From an uncultured bacterium (GTDB lineage: Bacteria; Cyanobacteriota; Vampirovibrionia; Gastranaerophilales; Gastranaerophilaceae): a stretch of 64,000 nucleotides of DNA. A program made the translations under genes and the position numbers. The stretch's first letter is position 1, and each line of letters starts with the position of its first letter. Shown in pieces: positions 39,072-47,830 of this stretch. The notes under the pieces are model-generated. The model made no database searches. It saw nothing but the letters and a program-made list of their open reading frames with translations, and was not told the origin of the DNA. The stretch lies in assembly GCA_902788575.1 (NCBI GenBank), contig CADAKY010000005.1, positions 124,001 to 188,000 on the forward strand. The letters are read 5' to 3'.

Positions 39072-41564
39072 ATGCCTGAACAGAAGAATGAAAAAGTATT
39101 TTTAACTATACACGGACATTTTTATCAGCCCCCGAGAGAAAATCCATGGCTTGAAGCAATAGAGGAACAAGACAGCGCTCATCCTTATCACGACTGGAAC
39201 GAAAGGATTAACGCAGAATGCTACAATCCGAATTCCGTGTCAAAAATTGTAACTTCGGATAACAAAATTCTGAACGTGGTTAATAATTACGAATATATGA
39301 GCTACAACTTCGGTCCTACACTGCTTTCGTGGATGGAAGAATACGCTCCGCAGGCTTATGAAAGAATAATTAAAGCAGACATAAATTCAAGAAAGGCACA
39401 TTCCGGTCACGGTAATGCAATAGCGCAAGTGTATAACCACATGATAATGCCGCTTGCAAGCGAACGAGACAAACAAACTCAGGTAAAATGGGGTATAAAA
39501 GACTTTGAATACCGTTTCGGACGTAAGCCGGAAGGAATTTGGCTTGCTGAAACTGCCGTTGATGATGACACATTACGCGTTCTGGTCGAAAATGATATCA
39601 AGTTTACAATCCTTTCTCCTTATCAGGCTCAAAGCATAAGAAAAGAAGGTGAATCAAATTGGCAGGATGTAAGCTGGGGAAACATTGACCCTGCACGTTC
39701 ATACAGATATTATATTAAATCTGCCCCCGGAAAATTTATTGATTTATTCTTTTATGACGGCGCAATCTCACGTTCTGTAGCATTTGACGAGCTTTTAAAA
39801 GACGGAAATAAGTTTGTAAGCAGATTAAAAGACGGAATCTCAGAACAAAGAAATTACCCGCAATTAATTAATATTGCAACTGACGGAGAAAGTTACGGTC
39901 ATCACACAAAATTCGGAGATATGGCGCTTTCTTATGCAGTTAAATTAAAAGTAAAAGATTCAGGATTTGTTATTACAAATTATGCTGAATATCTTGAAAA
40001 GTACCGCAGTGACTGGGAAGTGGAAATTAAACCGGTATCATCTTGGAGTTGTTTCCATGGTGTAGGCAGATGGAGCGATGACTGCGGGTGTTCTACAGGA
40101 GGACACGCAGGCTGGAACCAAAAGTGGAGAAAACCGCTCCGTGAAGCTCTCGACTTTTTAAGAGATGAAATGGCGGATTTATACAAAAAACAAGGCAAAA
40201 AATATTTCAAAAATCCTGAAGATGCCAGAAATAATTACATAAATGTAATCCTTGACCGTACAGATTTAACTATTAGAAGTTTTCAGGAAGAATATTTTGT
40301 AAAAGATTTAAGCGATGAACAAAAAGTCCGTGCAATGGAGCTTTTGGAAATTCAAAGACAAGCAATGCTCATGTACACAAGCTGCGGATGGTTTTTCTCT
40401 GAAATCTCCGGAATTGAAACCGTGCAAATTATGAAATATGCCGCAAGAGTTATGCAGCTTGCTAAAAACTTTATAAAAAAAGATTTGGAAACAAAATTCC
40501 TTGAAATTCTAAGCACAGCAAAAAGTAACATTGCTGAATACGGCTCAGGAAAAGACGTTTACGAACGTTTTGTAAGACCTTCTGTTGTAACACCAAAGCA
40601 AATAGTTTGCTTGTGGGCAATTTCTTCTCTTTATACGGAAGTTGATGACGAAGAAAATGTATATTGTTACAGAATCAGAAAAAAATCCTATAAAGAAGTA
40701 AAAAAAGGCGATTCCAGACTGATTGTCGGAAATATTGAAGTGGAATCAAAGGTTACGCTTGAAAAATCTAATATGACATTTGCTCTTTTACAGTTCTCAG
40801 GCGGAGACTTCCACTGTGCAATAAAGGAATATTCAGAAAACTTTGCAGATATGAAAAAAGAACTTATCCGAACATTCTTGGTTTCACCACTGACTGAAAT
40901 CATCAGAAACATTGATAACTACTTCGGAACAGAATACTTTACGCTAAAGGATATCTTTATCGAAGAAAGACGTAAAATTCTTCAAACTATGCTTAAAGGA
41001 AAACTCCAAATTTTTGCTAACACCTATGAATCCATGTATAATGAAGGCAAAGGTTCAATTTATCAAATGCAGGGGCTGGGACTTGCAATTCCTGAAGAAT
41101 TCAAGATTTCTGCTCAGTATGTTTTAACAAAACAGTTTAATGAGCTTTTCTCTGATTCAAGAGGATTTATAGACACTGATACAATCCAGCAGGCAGCTGA
41201 TATTAATTTTGAAGCAAAAAGAATCGGTGTGGAAATTGATAAATCGCATACTTCAAAAATATTCAGCAAAAAAATCGCACAGAATATAAACAGATTGTCT
41301 TATGCGCTCGATCTTCAACAAGTAGATGCAACTCTTGAACTTCTGGATTGTATTTCAAAGTTGGAAATAAAGGTTGATATTGCAGAAGCTCAAAGCTATT
41401 TCTTCGCAAAAATTGTTAAAAATTTGGCAGAAATGATTCGAAATATTTCCTGTCAGGCAGATAAAGACTTGCTTATAATGTTATTTGATATAGGTGAAAA
41501 TCTCAACATTAACATGGATTATTATAAACAGCAATTTAATCGAGCGCTTGTGGGTAAAAACTAA
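39072..41564 (+). CDS. Glycoside hydrolase family 57 protein with DUF3536 domain
   Basis: An 830-residue cytosolic enzyme. The N-terminal GH57 half has FLTIHGHFYQPPRENPWLEAIE, RKAHSGHGNAIAQVYNHMIMPLAS and GIWLAETAVDDDTLRVL, which contains the family's nucleophile-type Glu region. The other conserved segment is NIATDGESYGHHTKFGDMAL, and DUF3536 occupies the C-terminal half. GH57 enzymes act as amylases, glucanotransferases or branching enzymes. With glgA nearby in this window, a glycogen role is likely. AGAGGAA precedes the ATG. Confidence 0.88.
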   Translation: MPEQKNEKVFLTIHGHFYQPPRENPWLEAIEEQDSAHPYHDWNERINAECYNPNSVSKIVTSDNKILNVVNNYEYMSYNFGPTLLSWMEEYAPQAYERIIKADINSRKAHSGHGNAIAQVYNHMIMPLASERDKQTQVKWGIKDFEYRFGRKPEGIWLAETAVDDDTLRVLVENDIKFTILSPYQAQSIRKEGESNWQDVSWGNIDPARSYRYYIKSAPGKFIDLFFYDGAISRSVAFDELLKDGNKFVSRLKDGISEQRNYPQLINIATDGESYGHHTKFGDMALSYAVKLKVKDSGFVITNYAEYLEKYRSDWEVEIKPVSSWSCFHGVGRWSDDCGCSTGGHAGWNQKWRKPLREALDFLRDEMADLYKKQGKKYFKNPEDARNNYINVILDRTDLTIRSFQEEYFVKDLSDEQKVRAMELLEIQRQAMLMYTSCGWFFSEISGIETVQIMKYAARVMQLAKNFIKKDLETKFLEILSTAKSNIAEYGSGKDVYERFVRPSVVTPKQIVCLWAISSLYTEVDDEENVYCYRIRKKSYKEVKKGDSRLIVGNIEVESKVTLEKSNMTFALLQFSGGDFHCAIKEYSENFADMKKELIRTFLVSPLTEIIRNIDNYFGTEYFTLKDIFIEERRKILQTMLKGKLQIFANTYESMYNEGKGSIYQMQGLGLAIPEEFKISAQYVLTKQFNELFSDSRGFIDTDTIQQAADINFEAKRIGVEIDKSHTSKIFSKKIAQNINRLSYALDLQQVDATLELLDCISKLEIKVDIAEAQSYFFAKIVKNLAEMIRNISCQADKDLLIMLFDIGENLNINMDYYKQQFNRALVGKN

Positions 41565-41594
41565 TTTTATACATATAAACGCAATTAAAAACCG

Positions 41595-42080
41595 TTATTT
41601 TATATCTAACAAAACAACAGCCTGAGCTTCTATTGCACGTTTTTCTCCTACCGCATCAAGGCTTTCCTTGGTCTTTGCTTTAATTGATAAGTCACCGAAA
41701 TCCAAATCAAGCGCCTTACTTAAAACTCTTTTCATATCTGGAATATGGGGCATCATTTTTGGTGCCTGCGCAATAATATTTGTATCGAGATTACTGATTT
41801 TGTACCCTTTTTCCTGAATCATAGCGTAAACTTTTTTGAGAAGTTCAATACTATCCGCATCTTTAAATTTTTCATCCGTATCAGGAAAAAGCGTTCCTAT
41901 GTCAGGCAGTGCAGCTGCACCCAAAAGTGAATCTATAATTGCATGAACAAGAACGTCAGCATCTGAATGTCCGAGAAGCCCTAATTCATAAGGAATTTCC
42001 ACTCCGCCGATTACAAGCCTGCGCCCTTCCGTAAGTCTGTGAATATCATATCCTATACCGATTCTTGTTTGTTTTGTCAT
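41595..42080 (-). CDS. ispF: 2-C-methyl-D-erythritol 2,4-cyclodiphosphate synthase
   Basis: A 161-residue MEP-pathway enzyme. Metal-binding motifs are RIGIGYDIHRL (Asp and His), LGLLGHSDADVLVHAIIDSLLGAA and DIGTLFPDTDEKFKDADS; the C-terminal ILSKALDLDFGDLSIKAKTKESLDAVGE completes the active site. Length is normal. The ispD gene, often fused or adjacent, is absent. The gene starts 2 nt after the stop of the VWA gene, on the same strand. Confidence 0.95.
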   Translation of the reverse strand: MTKQTRIGIGYDIHRLTEGRRLVIGGVEIPYELGLLGHSDADVLVHAIIDSLLGAAALPDIGTLFPDTDEKFKDADSIELLKKVYAMIQEKGYKISNLDTNIIAQAPKMMPHIPDMKRVLSKALDLDFGDLSIKAKTKESLDAVGEKRAIEAQAVVLLDIK

Positions 42081-42082
42081 TT

Positions 42083-42994
42083 CTATTCACCTATGAATTC
42101 ATAATTTTGTCTGCTGTTCTTAGCCGGTGTCTGCGGTTTAGACTGAAGAGTCTTTGTCATAGTTGTTGAAAAATCCGAAAGATTATCAACAGTGTAGAAA
42201 TGTCCTCCGGTTGTTGAAGCAAGACAAGTTAAAGCCCTTGATGAAGATGATGCCAAAACAACATCTATATGAACATCAGAGCGTTTTTTCATCAAACTTT
42301 TTGCAAACGCACAAGGGTCGCCTCCGCAATTTTCACCACCGTCTGTTATAAGAACGATTTTCTTTGGAGTTGTTGTATCAAACCCTGCAAAATCCTGATA
42401 AACAGCTCTGTCCAATGCATAAACAAGAGGGGTTGCGCCTCCGATATCAACAGAATTCATACCGGCTAATATTGCGTTTGAATTTGCATTCATAATTGCA
42501 GTCACCTGACGGGTTGCACTGCAGGCACCGGCTGTTGTTCCTATCGGGCCTCGCTCTGTTACAACAGTGAATTTGTTTCCGTTTTTAACAATTCTTTTTA
42601 CGTCCTGAAGAGTATGAATACTTGTCGGATTATTACCGTAACTGTCATGCCCAAATACTCTGAAACCGACTTTTGTGGCAGGCGGAATTTGTGAAATTAT
42701 AATTGACATACTTCTTTTTGCAGCATTAATCCAGTTTGACATACTGCCCGAAAAATCCATGACAATTTCTACAATGCCTGTTTGGTTTGTATTAACAGCA
42801 TTTGAATCTGTATAATTTTGGATGTAGTAATTGTTATAATAATTCTGATTTACGGTGTTTGCCGGAGATGTAAGCACCTGTCCCGAGCTTGTCTTTACCG
42901 TTCCGGATGAATTTACGGTATACTTTGCCGCGAAAACAATTCCTGCCGTAAATGCATAACCTGCCAGAATCAAAGAAACAAATTTTTTATTCAT
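42083..42994 (-). CDS. Exported von Willebrand factor A domain protein
   Basis: A 303-residue protein with an N-terminal hydrophobic signal (FVSLILAGYAFTAGIVFA), then an Asn/Tyr/Thr-rich linker. The VWA domain has a MIDAS motif EIVMDFSGSMSNW near residue 77 and ITDGGENCGG later. IHTLQDV and a Cys pair in GGENCGGDPC are visible. VWA domains bind ligands through a divalent metal, mostly at the cell surface. The ATG has AAGGGAG upstream. Confidence 0.82.
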   Translation of the reverse strand: MNKKFVSLILAGYAFTAGIVFAAKYTVNSSGTVKTSSGQVLTSPANTVNQNYYNNYYIQNYTDSNAVNTNQTGIVEIVMDFSGSMSNWINAAKRSMSIIISQIPPATKVGFRVFGHDSYGNNPTSIHTLQDVKRIVKNGNKFTVVTERGPIGTTAGACSATRQVTAIMNANSNAILAGMNSVDIGGATPLVYALDRAVYQDFAGFDTTTPKKIVLITDGGENCGGDPCAFAKSLMKKRSDVHIDVVLASSSSRALTCLASTTGGHFYTVDNLSDFSTTMTKTLQSKPQTPAKNSRQNYEFIGE

Positions 42995-43036
42995 TAGTAT
43001 ACTCCCTTAAATACATTCTATCATGAGTTTTTAATA

Positions 43037-43065
43037 TTGAAAATTCCTCATTGTCGATTTATAAT
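43037..43065 (+). promoter_or_regulatory. Promoter of glgA
   Basis: TTGAAA at 43037-43042 and TATAAT at 43060-43065, separated by 17 nt, with a leader of about 28 nt carrying AAAGGAG before the ATG at 43100. Confidence 0.6.
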
Positions 43066-43099
43066 CTAACCATAAGTAACCGTTTAAAAAGGAGTTTTT

Positions 43100-44542
43100 A
43101 TGAAGATATTATTTGCTGCCGCAGAAGTCGCGCCTTTTTCAAAAGCAGGCGGATTGTCCGATGTTGTGGGAAGTTTGCCGAAATGGCTTGAAAAAGATGC
43201 TGAAATTGCAATTTTTACACCGCTTCACGGATGTATTGATTACAACAAATGGGGACTTAAAGAGCTTGAAAACTCAGAAATGTGGATTTCTTTCGGTTCT
43301 TGTCCGCAAAAATTTAAGCTTCACATGACAAAACTTCCTAACACAAACATTAATGTATTTTTTGTACAAAATGATTGGTATTTTTCCTGTTTTAAAGAAG
43401 TTTATCCGAGATGGCTTGACCCGAGATATGAACACGAAAGATACATTGCATTTTCACTTGCCACACTTGAATATGCCAAACAATTAAACTTCAGAGCCGA
43501 TATAATTCATTCAAACGATTGGCATACGGCAATGATTCCTTTGTACATCAAAGCTAATTACAAGTTTGACGAATTTTGGTCAAAAACTAAAAATGTATTT
43601 GAAATTCACAACCTTGCTTATCAGGGTGTATGGTTTGAAGATATATTAGATTTTGCAAATATGAGAAAGGATATCGTATTCAACGAATGGGGTTGTGAAC
43701 ACTACGGACGTGTAAACTGGATGAAAGGTGCTATTAACTATTCTGACAGAGTTGTTGCAGTTTCACCGAATTACGCGAGAGAAATCCTTACCGGAGAATA
43801 CGGAGAAGGAATGGATTACACACTAAGAGGTCACACAGGAAAACTTGTCGGTATCGTAAACGGAATTGACTACGACATGTTTAACCCTAAAACCGACAAA
43901 AATCTGGTTAAAAATTATGATAAAAAATCATTAAAAAACAAAGAAATATGTAAAAAACATATTTTGGAATATTTCGGACTGAAATATAATCCTGAAAGAC
44001 CTTTAATCGCAATGATTTCACGTCTTGTAGAGCAAAAAGGCGTTGATTTAATCCGACAGGTCGAAAACGATTTGAAGAATCTTGAAGCAGATTTTATATT
44101 CCTCGGAACAGGAGACAGTGCATACGAAAACCTATTTATATGGCTGTCTAACAACACTCCGAATATCAGAGCCTATGTAGGTTACAGAGGAGATTTGGCA
44201 AATCAGATTTATGCAGGAAGCGACTTTTTCCTAATGCCAAGTAAATTTGAGCCTTGCGGACTTTCACAATTGATTGCAATGCGATTCGGCTCACTTCCGA
44301 TTGTTCGTGCTACAGGCGGACTGGAAGACACCGTTATCGGATACCCGCTCGACAACTCAAACGGATTCAAATTCTGGGGCTATGACGGCTGGGCAATGAA
44401 AGATGCTATTCTCTGCGCAATGAATGTTTACAGGGATAAATACACATTTAACGCAATGAGAAATTCTGCAATGAACGCGGATTTTAGCTGGAAAGAAAGT
44501 GCTAAAAAGTATTTGGCAATGTACAAAGAACTCACGGCTTGA
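43100..44542 (+). CDS. glgA: Glycogen synthase GlgA (ADP/UDP-glucose type, GT5)
   Basis: A 480-residue GT-B enzyme that elongates alpha-1,4-glucan from nucleotide-glucose. The N-terminal signature is AAAEVAPFSKAGGLSDVVGSLP (KxGGL at residues 15-19). HSNDWHTAMIPLYIK, EIHNLAYQGVW, GIDYDMFNP, RLVEQKGVDLI and the C-terminal PSKFEPCGLSQLIAMRFGSLPIVRATGGL carrying the E-x7-E motif all match GlgA. AAAGGAG precedes the ATG. Its stop codon overlaps the TTGACA of the next promoter. Confidence 0.95.
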   Translation: MKILFAAAEVAPFSKAGGLSDVVGSLPKWLEKDAEIAIFTPLHGCIDYNKWGLKELENSEMWISFGSCPQKFKLHMTKLPNTNINVFFVQNDWYFSCFKEVYPRWLDPRYEHERYIAFSLATLEYAKQLNFRADIIHSNDWHTAMIPLYIKANYKFDEFWSKTKNVFEIHNLAYQGVWFEDILDFANMRKDIVFNEWGCEHYGRVNWMKGAINYSDRVVAVSPNYAREILTGEYGEGMDYTLRGHTGKLVGIVNGIDYDMFNPKTDKNLVKNYDKKSLKNKEICKKHILEYFGLKYNPERPLIAMISRLVEQKGVDLIRQVENDLKNLEADFIFLGTGDSAYENLFIWLSNNTPNIRAYVGYRGDLANQIYAGSDFFLMPSKFEPCGLSQLIAMRFGSLPIVRATGGLEDTVIGYPLDNSNGFKFWGYDGWAMKDAILCAMNVYRDKYTFNAMRNSAMNADFSWKESAKKYLAMYKELTA

Positions 44543-44567
44543 CAAAAAATATTATGTAATTTATAAT
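44539..44567 (+). promoter_or_regulatory. Consensus sigma-70 promoter (TTGACA-17-TATAAT)
   Basis: TTGACA at 44539-44544 and TATAAT at 44562-44567 with exactly 17 nt between them: the best promoter in the window. The predicted start near 44574 falls inside the palindrome at 44568-44597, so this looks like a strong promoter governed by an operator and a downstream attenuator. Confidence 0.85.
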
Positions 44568-44597
44568 GACCTTGTATCGATATATCGATACAAGGTC
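44568..44597. promoter_or_regulatory. Perfect 30-bp palindrome (candidate operator)
   Basis: GACCTTGTATCGATA is followed by its exact reverse complement. It begins one base after the -10 box and covers the transcription start, the classic place for a repressor site. It does not resemble the E. coli trp operator, and no T run follows, so it is not a terminator of glgA. Which regulator binds is unknown. Confidence 0.7.
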
Positions 44598-44608
44598 AAA
44601 GGGATAAA

Positions 44609-44659
44609 ATGAAAAGTACAATATCTTCAAAATTAAATAAAGGTTGGTGGCGCAGCTAA
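44609..44659 (+). CDS. trpL-like leader peptide (16 aa, tandem Trp codons)
   Basis: AAAGGG lies 5 nt before an ATG that encodes MKSTISSKLNKGWWRS and then TAA. The ending KGWWRS is almost the same as the E. coli tryptophan leader peptide, which ends KGWWRTS. The two Trp codons are at 44645-44650. A terminator-type hairpin follows at once, so it has the parts of a trp-type attenuator: ribosome stalling at TGG-TGG would report tryptophan shortage. The downstream gene is not a trp biosynthesis gene and encodes no Trp. Too short for standard gene finding. Confidence 0.75.
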   Translation: MKSTISSKLNKGWWRS

Positions 44660-44664
44660 TTTGG

Positions 44665-44713
44665 CTGTCCTTTTTCCAGACTTTGTTTAATTCAATATAA
44701 AAGGACAGTTTTT
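44665..44713 (+). terminator. Terminator hairpin downstream of the leader peptide (attenuator)
   Basis: CTGTCCTTTT (44665-44674) pairs perfectly with AAAAGGACAG (44699-44708) and is followed by TTTTT. The 5' arm GCTG (44664-44667) can alternatively pair with CAGC (44653-44656), which overlaps the leader stop, giving a weak competing hairpin. A canonical strong antiterminator is not evident to me. Confidence 0.65.
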
Positions 44714-44742
44714 GTCTGTACTTTTATGTTGAGGATTTTTTT

Positions 44743-45945
44743 ATGTCAAAAACAAGCAAAATACTTATAGATACACTACCGAAACCATTAAGACCGGCTG
44801 CCAGATTCATAAGACATCAGGAACAGGCATCAGGATTATCAACATCAAGATTTGTTCAGGATGTTTCAACCTGCCTTATTCCAAAAGCAGTTTTTTCCAG
44901 AAGCATTGCTGATTTATCCGAAAATACATTTCTGGAGACTTCTGAAGAAGCTTTGATATACTTTGTTCCGGCAATTTTGGGACAAAAAGTCGCAAGAAAT
45001 ATCTTTTCCAAAGAACTTCCAAACCATTTAAAAAAAGATGTTGCAACAACAGGCGTTGAACTTTTGGAAAAGAAAAATCCATTGACTAAACTCAATAATA
45101 AAAAAGTTCTTCCGGTTAAAGCTGCAATTGCACTGGCAGCAATGGCAATTCCTTTAACAGAATTTTCTTTGAACTATATAAAAAACCTTATGACATTAAA
45201 AGTTTTTAAGAAAAGTGATTTCAAAAATATAGCATCTCTTGAAGACAACAAAGAAGATAAAGAACAACAAGAACGCGTAAAAACAAGTGCTAAAAAACAT
45301 ATAGGTTTTGCGGCAGGATTGTATGCCGGATGTCTGGCTTTAGCTGGATTACTGGCAGCAAAAGGTAAAAATTCAAAAATCTTACAGCAGATTTCAGAAT
45401 TCATTGTTGCACCGGGAACAAAATTGTTCAAAAAAAATGCAAAAGCCAAAAATTTTGTGAATAAATATTTGAATATGGACTTTAACAGTCAAAACGGAAA
45501 ACTTGTTCTTTCAAAAGGACAGCTGACAACCTGCGTTATGGTTGGTGGCTGCGGTTACTTTGGAGCCTCTGCAGACAGAGGAAAAGAAAACCTCAAAGAA
45601 ACAGCAACACGTTTCCCGCTTGTAGCTCTTTACGTAATTACAGGTTCGGAGCTTGTAGAAAAAGGGTTCAGAAAACTTCTGCAAAAAATGGGCAAGTGCA
45701 AAGATTTAATCGGAAAAGATTTAAATGTACCAAAGTTTGATGAATTGGGCGAAATCGCGGAAAAACTGGCAAAAAAACGCGGAACAACAACAGAAAAAGA
45801 ATTTAAATCACTAGCTAAGCAAAAAGTTTTAATAGCCGGACTTCCGTATGTTTTTTCTATCGGAGTAATGGGATTTTTTGTTGCCGGAATGACAAATTAT
45901 TTCACAAAAAAACGATACGAAAACAGCAAACAAAAAGCAGTATAA
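44743..45945 (+). CDS. Hypothetical membrane protein without tryptophan, behind the attenuator
   Basis: A 400-residue protein beginning MSKTSKILIDTLPKPLRPAA, with GAGG 9 nt before the ATG. Likely membrane segments are KAAIALAAMAIPLTEFSL, GFAAGLYAGCLALAGLLAA, TCVMVGGCGYFGA and VFSIGVMGFFVAGM, with Lys-rich stretches between. The sequence contains no Trp. The LIPKAVFSRSI...LSENTFLETSEEALIYFVPAILGQKVARNIF region resembles the N-terminal region of the protein at 51944, so the two seem to be distant paralogues. No function recognised. The link with the upstream attenuator is by position. Confidence 0.6.
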   Translation: MSKTSKILIDTLPKPLRPAARFIRHQEQASGLSTSRFVQDVSTCLIPKAVFSRSIADLSENTFLETSEEALIYFVPAILGQKVARNIFSKELPNHLKKDVATTGVELLEKKNPLTKLNNKKVLPVKAAIALAAMAIPLTEFSLNYIKNLMTLKVFKKSDFKNIASLEDNKEDKEQQERVKTSAKKHIGFAAGLYAGCLALAGLLAAKGKNSKILQQISEFIVAPGTKLFKKNAKAKNFVNKYLNMDFNSQNGKLVLSKGQLTTCVMVGGCGYFGASADRGKENLKETATRFPLVALYVITGSELVEKGFRKLLQKMGKCKDLIGKDLNVPKFDELGEIAEKLAKKRGTTTEKEFKSLAKQKVLIAGLPYVFSIGVMGFFVAGMTNYFTKKRYENSKQKAV

Positions 45946-45969
45946 AATGTTAATAAGGTTGCGGAAGCA

Positions 45970-46153
45970 GTAGGTTGGGCATACTTGCCCAACAACACTA
46001 AATCTAAGTAATCGGAAATTTTATAAAATGGTAAAATCAAGCTGTTCTAGAAGTGACTTTTTGCAATCTTTACTCATTATTTGTACTATTCATTCACGAT
46101 TTTTTATAAATTTGTACACAAAAATTATTGTTGGGCAGGTATGCCCAACCTAC
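45970..46153. repeat. 184-bp element bounded by 25-bp inverted repeats (TTGGGCA type)
   Basis: GTAGGTTGGGCATACTTGCCCAACA at 45970-45994 is answered at 46129-46153 by its reverse complement with one mismatch. Each arm is itself a palindrome (TTGGGCA..TGCCCAA). The core is AT-rich and holds no reading frame. It resembles MITE- or REP-type repeats of cyanobacteria and other bacteria built on GTAGGTTGGGC, and lies just before the accessory region. Confidence 0.65.
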
Positions 46154-46158
46154 CTACT

Positions 46159-46563
46159 TTATTTTGTACAATACAAACTCACAGTTGCATAACCAGCTTT
46201 GCAATTTGTATATGTTTGAGTAATTGTTGTTTTTAATATTTGTTGTTTTTCTTTTAAGTCATCATTAACTGTTGACTTTAAATCTTTGCTATCATAGATG
46301 AATTTATTTTGTTTATCGTATGCTTCAAAGCTATATATTGATATAAAATTATTATACAAGTTCTGTGTAACAGATACTTTGTAATTATAATCTCTTGCTA
46401 AATCTTTAATTAACAAGGTATAGTTAAGTTTATTTGAAAGTTTATCAAAAGTTATACCGTCCTTTATGCTATATGAATGAAAAGCATCGGCATAAATCTG
46501 CTCTGCCAATGTTGGCAATCCTATAAATAACATAAGTAATAATAGTACAATAGTTTTCTTCAT
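46159..46563 (-). CDS. Small secreted hypothetical protein
   Basis: A 134-residue protein with a signal peptide (MKKTIVLLLLMLFIGLPTLA) and a mature part of about 115 residues, with a Tyr-rich sequence and two Cys near the C-terminus (YTNCKAGYATVSLYC). No recognised family. It starts 1 nt after the stop of the upstream minus-strand gene at 46565 and is probably co-transcribed with it. Its start codon follows GAGGT. It lies in the accessory stretch between an inverted-repeat element and an integrase remnant. Confidence 0.6.
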   Translation of the reverse strand: MKKTIVLLLLMLFIGLPTLAEQIYADAFHSYSIKDGITFDKLSNKLNYTLLIKDLARDYNYKVSVTQNLYNNFISIYSFEAYDKQNKFIYDSKDLKSTVNDDLKEKQQILKTTITQTYTNCKAGYATVSLYCTK

Positions 46564-46564
46564 T

Positions 46565-47119
46565 TTAACCTCTAAATAGTTTTCTTTTTAAATACTTACG
46601 GATTATTTTCTTTTCCAATTTTTCAATTTTTTCATTATCAGTTATTATTTCAATTTTGCGAGTTTCATTTCCATTTATTCCTGTATTCTTAATTGTAAAA
46701 ACAAGTGTTTTAAAATTTAAATCAATTTCACCTGTAATATTACCCATATCGTTATCAAATATGATTTTCCCTTTGTTATTATAACGGATAATATATTCTT
46801 CACTAGTAGGAACGAATACTGTACGATTTCCTAATCCACTTATTGATATTCTTTTTTCCGAGCAATATTTACGAGAAGGAATACATGATAATTCACTATA
46901 TGTTAGTGTTGCTATGTCATCATTTATAATATTATTTAAGCCCCATATTTGAATAAAATCATTATTTACATTAAATTGTCCGACAATTTTTGGCATTGTA
47001 ATGCTATATCGAATATTGTAATTGTATGTATCATATACTGTTTGGGCAAATATTATTGTCGTCAATAATAATGTTATTCCTATGATAATATAACCTGTTA
47101 TTTTAAGCCATTTTTTCAT
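46565..47119 (-). CDS. Hypothetical membrane-anchored protein
   Basis: A 184-residue protein with a single N-terminal membrane segment (ITGYIIIGITLLLTTIIFA) and a beta-rich outer part that includes SYSELSCIPSRKYCSEKR-like Cys residues and a basic C-terminus (EKKIIRKYLKRKLFRG). No family recognised. It is paired with the secreted protein downstream. Weak ribosome site before the ATG at 47119. Its surroundings suggest an acquired or lone gene pair rather than core metabolism. Confidence 0.6.
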   Translation of the reverse strand: MKKWLKITGYIIIGITLLLTTIIFAQTVYDTYNYNIRYSITMPKIVGQFNVNNDFIQIWGLNNIINDDIATLTYSELSCIPSRKYCSEKRISISGLGNRTVFVPTSEEYIIRYNNKGKIIFDNDMGNITGEIDLNFKTLVFTIKNTGINGNETRKIEIITDNEKIEKLEKKIIRKYLKRKLFRG

Positions 47120-47256
47120 ATTTAATCAATTATTCCTTTAATATTTAAATACTACCACAAATATTAATCACTAAGACCTTTTCTATTGCACTTGCAATTC
47201 AAATTCTGACATTTACCATTTTCATAAATCTTTAATATATCATTAGTAACATATTA

Positions 47257-47552
47257 ATTGAACTGGGTGTAAAGAGTAGCGGATATCTCTTTGCTAGACA
47301 AGAAACAAGAATGCCATATACAAACCCGCAAAAAGATATTATTAACAAGATATTCAATAAGGCAGGCATTGACGCTAATGGATTTCATATAATTAGACAT
47401 ACTGTTGGTACAACATTAGGGGAAAAGAGACATGTCCGTAAAGTGAGGCTTTTCTGCACCACAAGGACATCAGAACCACAATGAAATATGTGTATAATAC
47501 ATATGATGAGTTTGCTGTAAAAAATGACATCATAAAGGATTTTCTCAATTAA
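47257..47552 (+). pseudogene. Remnant of a tyrosine recombinase (phage-type integrase), frameshifted
   Basis: Only the C-terminal catalytic part remains. One frame encodes GYLFARQETRMP and later GFHIIRHTVGTTLG, holding the HxxR segment. A shift of frame near 47440 then gives EAFLHHKDIRTTMKYVYNTYD, with the conserved LxHKDIxTTxxY and the nucleophile Tyr, ending at TAA 47550-47552. The first frame runs into TGA at 47482. The N-terminal half and the first catalytic Arg are missing. It lies 100 bp from an att-like repeat, as expected for an integrase next to its attachment site. Confidence 0.75.
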
Positions 47553-47652
47553 CACATTATTTTATGAGAGATTGAAAAGAGTACATATCGGGTACAAAAA
47601 ATACAATTAATGTTAACAAAAAAGACACGACGAGCGTGTCCTTTTTTATTGG

Positions 47653-47670
47653 CGGCGGTAAGGGGAATTG
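47653..47670. repeat. att-like direct repeat, left copy (18 bp)
   Basis: CGGCGGTAAGGGGAATTG is identical to 47870-47887, which is the 3' end of a tRNA-Glu on the minus strand. A short tRNA 3'-end copy beside an integrase remnant is the usual sign of a tRNA-integrated element. Confidence 0.6.
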
Positions 47671-47772
47671 TCTTGGATTTGCTCCACGCTCAGAAAGCTC
47701 CGCTTTTAAACCTAACGGTTTAGTCGCTACGTTTCTTCGCTATCCGGACTTACGTCCGTCCGCAAATCCGCT

Positions 47773-47807
47773 GAACCCCTGACAAGCCTGACGGCTTGTA
47801 GGGGTTC
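47773..47807. repeat. Long hairpin between the att-like repeats
   Basis: GAACCCCTGACAAGCC and GGCTTGTAGGGGTTC are almost perfectly complementary around a 4-nt loop. Two smaller hairpins precede it (AAACC-TAAC-GGTTT near 47701 and CGGAC-TTAC-GTCCG near 47736). No frame is present. The role is unknown. Confidence 0.5.
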
Positions 47808-47830
47808 TTTCCACTCCAAATTGCAAGCAA

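Noticed and set aside
44568..44597. Palindrome as a terminator for glgA
   Set aside because: No T run follows, and it lies directly after a consensus -10 box over the predicted start point, so an operator is more likely.
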